Assembly: GCF_001269905.1 (NCBI RefSeq)
Contig: NZ_LHVK01000018.1
Location: forward strand, 1 to 37,343
Source: Pseudomonas corrugata
GTDB taxonomy: Bacteria > Pseudomonadota > Gammaproteobacteria > Pseudomonadales > Pseudomonadaceae
Length of the DNA: 37,343 bases
Direction of reading: 5' to 3'
The notes below the pieces were generated by a model. That model worked only from the letters and a program-made list of their open reading frames with translations, searched no databases and was not told where the DNA came from. Shown here piece by piece: positions 35,801-37,343 of this stretch. Each line of letters begins with the position of its first letter. Position 1 is the first letter of the stretch. A program made the position numbers and the translations under genes.

Positions 35801-36855
35801 CGTTGCTGGAATCCGGTGGGCTGGGTGAGGGCGTCGATACAGTCAACGTGGCCGGCGAAGCGCTCAAGCGCAGTCTGGTGGAAACACTGTTCGAGCAGAC
35901 TTCCGTCAAGCGCCTGTGCAACCTCTACGGTCCTTCGGAAACCACGACGTACTCCAGCTGGGTATCGATGGCTCGCGAAGATGGGTTTGTCGCGCATATT
36001 GGCAAACCGGTCGCCAACACCCAGTTCTACTTGCTGGATGAGCATAAGCAGCTGGTGCCGTTGGGCGTGCCGGGGGAAATCTACATCGGTGGCGCGGGTG
36101 TCGCCCGTGGTTATCTCAACCGTGATGACCTGACGGCTGAACGCTTCCTGAAAGATCCATTCAGTGCCGTTCAAAACGCCCGCATGTACAAGACTGGCGA
36201 CCTCGGCCGCTACCTGCCGGACGGCAACATCGAATACCTGGGCCGTAACGACGACCAGGTGAAGATCCGGGGTTTCCGCATCGAACTGGGTGAGATCGAA
36301 GCGAAGCTCGCTCAATACGACGCTGTGAAAGAAACGGTGGTGCTGGCCCGTGAAGACGTTCCGGGCGACAAACGCCTGGTGGCCTATTTCACTCAATCGG
36401 AAGCGGTGGATATCGAGGTTCTGCGCAGCTATCTGCAAGCGCAACTGCCGGCCTACATGGTCCCCGTGGCCTACGTGCACCTCGATGAACTGCCCCTGAC
36501 CCCCAACGGCAAACTCGACCGCAAGGCCTTGCCGGCACCCGATAGCAGCGCGTTTTTCCTGCGTCTTTATGAAGCCCCCATGGGTGACACCGAGATGAAG
36601 CTTGCCGCGCTGTGGGCCGAGTTGCTGAAGGTCGAGCGCGTTGGTCGCCATGACCATTTCTTTGAACTGGGCGGACACTCGTTGTTGGCCGTGGCGCTGA
36701 TCGAACGCATGCGCAAGGAAGGCATGGAGGCCGATGTCCGTGTGTTGTTCGGTCAGCCGACGCTGGCGTTGGTGGCCGCGGCGGTGGGGCAGGTACAACG
36801 CATCGAAGTGCCCGAGACGAAGATTCCGGCGCTCACGCGTCAGCGACGCATCTGA
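23698..36855 (+). CDS. Four-module non-ribosomal peptide synthetase (corpeptin/peptin-type, internal synthetase)
   Basis: This 4385-aa synthetase follows on directly: the GTG start at 23698 overlaps the preceding TGA (GTGA) and GGAG at 23686-23689 sits 8 nt before it, so translation is probably coupled. A longer in-frame reading from 23503 only overlaps the end of the first gene. Order: TubC-type docking domain (about residues 1-60), then C-A-T modules starting near residues 78, 1154, 2230 and 3312. T serines are 1101, 2177, 3259 and 4328. C8-C10 are of the dual epimerisation/condensation type; C11 has HHLVDDATS (3479-3487) like C7. Codes read Val, Ile-like, Ser, Ala. There is no thioesterase: after the last T domain only about 30 residues remain, ending IPALTRQRRI, so the chain must pass to another synthetase outside the window. 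Confidence 0.95.
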   Translation: MSVIELLATLKEKDVQLSVNGDQLVVRGRKQSLKEPTVLALLREHKAKLIELINSGEYDAGRAGEVDVPANAIPVDCARITPEMLPLVTLDQPTLDRIVATVPGGAANVQDIYPLAPLQEGILYHHLTATQGDPYVLQAHFSISNRERLSDFVDALQHVIDRHDILRTAIVRENLEAPLQVVWRQARLGVKDISAELAEGDVLTQLQARFDPRHYRLDLSQAPLLLLVCAEDPANQRWVAMLLFHHMALDHAALAVVQNEMQAWLMGQAGQLQPAIPYRNYVARTRQAGQRQADEAFFSKMLGDLDEPTLPFGQQDVLGDGSAIEEHHQPLSQELSRRVRMQSRQLGVSAASIFHLAWAQVLGCVSGREDVVFGTVMLGRLQAGESLSRALGMFINTLPLRVGVGAQSVCDGVKSTHGWLSALLSHEYASLALAQRCSGVAAPAPLFSALLNYRHSAGADQVPGPEVLQAWEGIEALSAQERTNYPLILSVDDFSDDFALEVQASGQIGAQRICNYMQAALEYLITALECAPESLLNDLSVLPQEERERVLQSFNHTDRAYPQAQTVHALFQAQAQARPDALAAVQAGQTLTYRELNTKADGLARHLIDLGVRPQDTVAIVLPRSLDLLISQLAILKCAAVYLPLDVNAPAERQQFMLQDSRAVLVLTHGTEDLADGVRRVDLDSLDLEGLPTWDGAQPQSSEAPAYIMYTSGSTGTPKGVLVPHRAISRLVINNGYADFNEQDRVAFASNPAFDASTLEVWAPLLNGGCVIVVEQDVLLSQERLPTFLLEQSVNVLWMTAGLFHQYAASLMTVFRQLRYLIVGGDVLDPTVIGRVLEHGAPQHLLNGYGPTEATTFSTTYEIKSVGAGSIPIGRPIGNTRVYLLDSRHRPVPHGVTGELYIAGLGVANGYLNRPELTAEKFIPDPFNPQALMYRTGDLGRYLPDGNIEYLGRNDGQVKVRGFRIEPGEIEARLAQHEIVKDAAVLVREDVPGEKRLVAYFTLHLPHDTVDIEALRVHVQSRLPDYMVPAAYVRLDALPLTANGKLDRKALPMPDQASILTRGYEAPEGETETLLAKLWTQILNVERVGRHDHFFELGGHSLLAVNLIEQMRQVGLSADVRVLFGQPTLAALAAAVGSGNEVQVPANGIVPGCQRITPDMLPLATLTQDAIDCIVATVPGGADNVQDIYPLAPLQDGILYHHLSAQQGDPYVLQALFAFQDKPRLEAFAQALQSVIDRHDILRTSVLWEGLEQPMQVVWRKAVLSVEPFDAPASDGDVVAQLHARFDSRHHRLDIRQAPLMCLRFAHDPLNERWVAMLLFHHIALDHTALDVVQQEMQLHLLGRQEQLAAAMPYRNYVAQARLGVSEEQHEAFFLEMLGDVDEPTLPLGLQQVQGDGRGIEEARLEVEADLSRRLRTQARRMGVSAASLHHLAWAQVLGRLSGREDVVFGTVLMGRMQSGEGADRALGMFINTLPLRVMLHEQGVEVGVKAVHGRLSALLAHEHASLALAQRCSRVAAPAPLFSALLNYRHSAPGVISADATAAWQGMDTLDSEERTNYPLALSVDDLGDGFSLSTLVLQGVGASRICAYMHTALDQLVQALEQDSQTPLYRLDILPQIERQQLLVDFNATRRVYPQDQTVLALFEARAARLPQATAVVHGQRQVTYGELNAQANRLAHHLIGLGVRPDDCVAILLPRSIDLLTSQLAILKCAAAYVPLDRNASLERQGFMLADCRASFVLTSSREQVPEGASRVDLDTLEPQGAIDNPGLEQSSESIAYIMYTSGSTGQPKGVLVPHRAINRLVINNGYADFNEHDRIAFASNPAFDASTMDVWGALLNGGQVVVIDHETLLEPARFAQVLDASGATVLFVTTAIFNQYVQLIPEAMAGLRILLCGGERADVASFRRLLGLAPALRLVHCYGPTETTTYATTLEVKTVAEDAQSVPIGGPISNTQVYVLDARQQLAPLGVVGEIYIGGKGVAKGYLNRPDLTAEKFIADPFSDEPGALLYRTGDLGRWLPEGSLECLGRNDDQVKIRGFRIELGEIEARLVTCEGVKDAVVMVRADESGEKRLVAYVVAQPQVALTVAGLREQLSTALAEYMVPGAFVILPAFPLTLNGKVDRKSLPAPHAEDYASEAYEAPQGEIEQTLAGLWAELLKVERVGRHDHFFELGGHSLLAMRLIERMRQAGLSVDVRDLFSRPTLRALAAAVGGHRDVVVPASAIVEGCERITPDMLPLAVLSQDAIDRIVASVPGGAGNIQDIYPLAPLQEGILYHHLTANSGDPYVLQTLFGFDGRARLDSFAQALQQVIDRHDILRTSMAWGGLDEPMQVVWRRAQLICEAFEPDVHGAEVVAQLYERFDARQYRLNLCQAPLLRLVYAEDVANQRWVAMLLFHHSVLDHTALEVLEREMQAHLLGRADQLGAAVPYRNYVAQARLGVSQEEHEAFFRDMLGDIDEPTLPFGLRDVQGDGNGVEEVRLALEMGLCRRLRGQARQLGVSAASLMHLAWAQVLGRVSGRDEVVFGTVLLGRMQGGEGADHALGMFINTLPLRVSLVGGNVREGVRTTHQRLTALLGHEHAPLALAQRCSGVVAPTPLFSSMLNYRHCSVEVTAQMVSAWQGIESIGGEERTNYPLTLAVDDEGEGFSLVVQVARGIGAQRIGEYMQTTLESLVAALGQAPETPLYEIESMPAVERQHLLEAFNATAVDYPQGLTLHGLFEAQVAASAEAVAVVFEEQQLSYTQLNGRANQIAHRLLELGIRPDDRVAICMDRSTDMVAALLGILKSGAAYVPLDPDYPADRLAYMLENSAPAVVLIQRALQASLPATAARVMVLEDEDFATQPTSNPQVADLHASHLAYVIYTSGSTGLPKGVMNEHGAVVNRLLWMQDAYTLVAADAVLQKTPFSFDVSVWEFFWPLFTGARLVMARPGGHRDPAYLREAIQRHGITTLHFVPSMLDVFLAHGEADECEGLRQVMCSGEALPGHLVRRFKAQLPGTALHNLYGPTEAAVDVTAWDCTGAETPDSTPIGKPIANTRIYLLDAHQQPVPMGVAGEIYIGGVQVARGYLHRPELTAERFLVDPFSDRPNARMYRTGDLGRYLADGNIDYLGRNDDQVKIRGFRIELGEIEAKLARHEAIKEAVVLAREDVPGAKRLVAYFTVHGDEFNIEIESLRAQLQAQLPEYMVPAAYVRLDALPLTPNGKLNRKALPAPDQASVITREYEAPLGEVEVTIAGIWQDLLGLERIGRHDNFFELGGHSLLAVKMIERMRQAGLSADVRVLFGQPTLAALAAAVGTCTDVVVPVNRIPHGCSRITPAMLPLADLDQEAIDRIVATVPGGVVNVQDIYALAPLQEGILYHHLAAAQGDPYLQYVMFGFDNFTRLEAFAQALQAVVARHDILRTGVVWEGLAEPVQVVWRNAELGVEAVPLDPAAGDIAGQLHQRFDPRHYRLDVRTAPMMRIAYAQDPVNQRWVGILLFHHLVDDATSLAVLAAEIETHMLGQAQRLPTSVPYRNYVAQARLGVSREAHEQFFRDMLGDIDEPTLPFGLQDVQGDGSGIEELRQDVDADLSRRVRAQARQLGVSAASLYHLVWAQVLGKVSGKDDVVFGTVLVGRMQGGEGADRALGMFINTLPLRVSLGQTTVGAGVKATHARLTALLGHEHASLALAQRCSGVEAPTPLFSALLNYRHTGTTASTEALSAWEGIQILSGEERTNYPLTLNVDDQGEAFSFTVMTPVQMGAQRICGYVQQALQGLIRMLEQTPEAPLHDLPILPALEREQLLVTFNATDAEYPLEQTVHGLFEEQVQRTPDALAVLHGGQRLIYRELNEQANRLAHYLRGQGVQPDSRVAICVERGIDMVVGLLAILKAGGGYVPLDPAYPADRIAYMLVDSAPAVVLAQAATVGLLADAAMPVIDLGSGLWQDESVSNPQVPGLTSAHLAYVIYTSGSTGLPKGVMIEHRNTVNFLTWAHRSFDAQTLSKTLFSTSLNFDLAVYECFAPLTSGGSIEVVTNVLELRHGEHDITLINTVPSALKALLESGGLGEGVDTVNVAGEALKRSLVETLFEQTSVKRLCNLYGPSETTTYSSWVSMAREDGFVAHIGKPVANTQFYLLDEHKQLVPLGVPGEIYIGGAGVARGYLNRDDLTAERFLKDPFSAVQNARMYKTGDLGRYLPDGNIEYLGRNDDQVKIRGFRIELGEIEAKLAQYDAVKETVVLAREDVPGDKRLVAYFTQSEAVDIEVLRSYLQAQLPAYMVPVAYVHLDELPLTPNGKLDRKALPAPDSSAFFLRLYEAPMGDTEMKLAALWAELLKVERVGRHDHFFELGGHSLLAVALIERMRKEGMEADVRVLFGQPTLALVAAAVGQVQRIEVPETKIPALTRQRRI
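23929..27156 (+). other. NRPS module 8 (dual C/E - A[Val] - T)
   Basis: The C domain has HHLTATQGD and HHMALDH. The A3 core is at residue 710 and the code is DALWIGGTFK (Val). The A8 hinge region is unusual for this cluster: NDGQVKVRGFRIEPGEIE, where the other ten have NDDQVKIRGFRIELGEIE. T serine is 1101. Confidence 0.8.
27157..30384 (+). other. NRPS module 9 (dual C/E - A[Ile-like] - T)
   Basis: The C domain has HHLSAQQGD and HHIALDH. The A3 core is at residue 1783. The code reads DAMFLGCTYK, a branched-chain type pocket that I take as Ile/allo-Ile from its position in the predicted peptide; it is not a code I know exactly. The first half of the A domain resembles the Val modules, the second half does not. 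T serine is 2177. Confidence 0.65.
30385..33630 (+). other. NRPS module 10 (dual C/E - A[Ser] - variant T)
   Basis: The C domain has HHLTANSGD and HHSVLDH. The A3 core is at residue 2863. The code reads DVWHMSLVDK, two conservative changes from the classical Ser code DVWHLSLIDK. The T domain (serine 3259) has HDNFFELGGHSLLAVK, shared only with the Thr module 6. Ser is predicted to become dehydroalanine at the next step. Confidence 0.8.
35335..35723 (+). repeat. 389-bp perfect repeat, copy 2 (module 11 A domain)
   Basis: Second copy of 6077-6465, same orientation, in the other synthetase gene. Perfect identity including third codon positions points to recent gene conversion or duplication. 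Confidence 0.93.
35914..36041 (+). repeat. 128-bp near-perfect repeat, copy 2 (module 11 A5-A7 region)
   Basis: Second copy of 3446-3573, one mismatch. It lies about 190 bp after the segment that module 11 shares with module 2. Confidence 0.88.
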
Positions 36856-36861
36856 GCCCGA

Positions 36862-36914
36862 TGGGAGAGAGCCTGTCTGCCGGCATGACGCCATCGCGAG
36901 CAGGCTCGCTCCCA
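36862..36914 (+). repeat. REP hairpin after the operon; possible transcript 3' end
   Basis: TGGGAGAGAGCCTG (36862-36875) pairs with CAGGCTCGCTCCCA (36901-36914) with one mismatch, beginning 7 nt after the stop codon. The arms are REP-type sequence. There is no T-run after it, so it is a degenerate REP doublet that could stabilise the mRNA end rather than a clear intrinsic terminator. Confidence 0.6.
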
Positions 36915-36962
36915 CAGAGGATATGGCGTCATAGCGGATGTTATGACCAGCCCGCGATCAGG

Positions 36963-37049
36963 GTGGGAGCGGGCTTGCTCGCGAAAGCGGAGTGTCTGTC
37001 ACGCAGATGTTGGATGTGCCACCGCCATCGCGGGCAAGCCCGGCTCCCA
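36963..37049. repeat. REPIN (REP doublet), diverged copy
   Basis: An 87-bp element runs from GTGGGAGCGGGCTTGCTCGC to CGGGCAAGCCCGGCTCCCA in inverted orientation. The middle and the following 45-bp spacer are recognisably the 134-bp unit of the arrays but diverged, so it looks like an old or edge copy of the unit. Confidence 0.85.
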
Positions 37050-37094
37050 GGGACTGGTGGCGTCTGCAAAAGCTGCGTACCTCCCAAATCCAAT

Positions 37095-37343
37095 GTGGGA
37101 GCGAGCCTGCTCGCGATAGCGGTGGGTCAGCTTGCATTGATGTTGACTGTGCCACCGCCATCGCGGGCAAGCCCGGCTCCCACAGGTCTGGCGGCGTCCG
37201 CAAAGGCCGAGCTCATCCCAAGTCCAATGTGGGAGCGAGCCTGCTCGCGATAGCGGTGGGTCAGCTTGCATTGATGTTGACTGTGCCACCGCCATCGCGG
37301 GCAAGCCCGGCTCCCACAGGTCTGGCGGCGTCCGCAAAGGCCG
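37095..37343. repeat. Tandem array of 134-bp REPIN-containing units (3' flank, continues beyond window)
   Basis: Two further REPINs at 37095-37183 and 37229-37317, with the same conserved 45-bp spacers and the same orientation as the 5' array. 37147-37343 is identical to 135-331. The array is cut by the window edge. No gene is seen in 36856-37343. Confidence 0.94.

Larger units (their letters stand above)
33631..36855 (+). other. NRPS module 11 (variant C - A[Ala] - T)
   Basis: The C domain has HHLAAAQGD and HHLVDDATS (residues 3479-3487), like module 7, and receives the chain from the Ser module. The A3 core is at residue 3945 with code DLYNNALTYK (Ala). The A domain is a patchwork of segments shared with modules 1 and 2. 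The last T domain (serine 4328) reads EGMEADVR, as does the last T domain of the first gene. Confidence 0.78.

Noticed and set aside
36700..36855. Thioesterase or reductase release domain at the end of the second synthetase
   Set aside because: Only about 30 residues follow the last T domain, with no GxSxG motif or Rossmann pattern.
30310..36915. Very long open frame on the minus strand (about 2200 codons), with others at 3929-6787, 8636-12955, 13769-17059 and 27391-30225
   Set aside because: They lie wholly opposite the NRPS reading frame, contain no recognisable domains, and recur module by module with the same His/Gln-rich composition. They follow from GC-biased codon use in a repeated coding sequence.
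36861..37253. 130-codon plus-strand frame after the second synthetase
   Set aside because: It runs straight through the REP hairpin, the REPIN and the 134-bp units; the predicted peptide is repeat translation.

Overview
The window is GC-rich Pseudomonas DNA, most likely from the P. fluorescens complex (P. corrugata-like subgroup). Two things point there. The flanks carry the GTGGGAG...CTCCCAC type of REP element common in that complex. The two genes that fill the window are pseudomonad-style lipopeptide synthetases built from dual epimerisation/condensation modules.

Layout. 1-707: tandem array of a 134-bp unit, each holding a REP doublet (REPIN). 708-973: regulatory leader with a LuxR-type (syr-syp-box-like) dyad at 741-760, a possible -10 at 780-785 and an untranslated leader with a hairpin. 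974-23701: NRPS of 7575 aa with seven C-A-T modules. 23698-36855: NRPS of 4385 aa with four C-A-T modules, starting inside the stop codon of the first gene (GTGA). 36856-37343: REP hairpin, a REPIN, and another array of the same 134-bp unit in the same orientation, running off the end.

Function. Both proteins begin with a TubC-type docking domain. Neither has a lipo-initiation (starter) condensation domain, an epimerase domain or a thioesterase. They therefore look like the middle of a longer assembly line whose first and last synthetases lie elsewhere. Specificity codes read by eye give Ala-Ala-Ala-Val-Val-Thr-(Hse)-Val-(Ile)-Ser-Ala. From memory this matches, in order, residues 3-13 of the corpeptin-type 'peptin' phytotoxic lipopeptides (Ala-Ala-Ala-Val-Val-Dhb-Hse-Val-aIle-Dhb-Ala), except that module 10 reads as Ser rather than Thr.

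The most interesting signal is a subtype switch. Nine of eleven condensation domains carry the dual epimerisation/condensation signature (HHLxxxxGD plus HHxxxDH). The two that do not (modules 7 and 11, HHLVDDATS) are exactly those that receive the growing chain from the Thr and Ser modules. The carrier domains of those Thr and Ser modules share their own variant (HDNFF instead of HDHFF). I infer that this pair of features marks where Thr/Ser become dehydroamino acids. The A domains also show recent sequence exchange, including a perfect 389-bp repeat 29 kb apart between the two genes.
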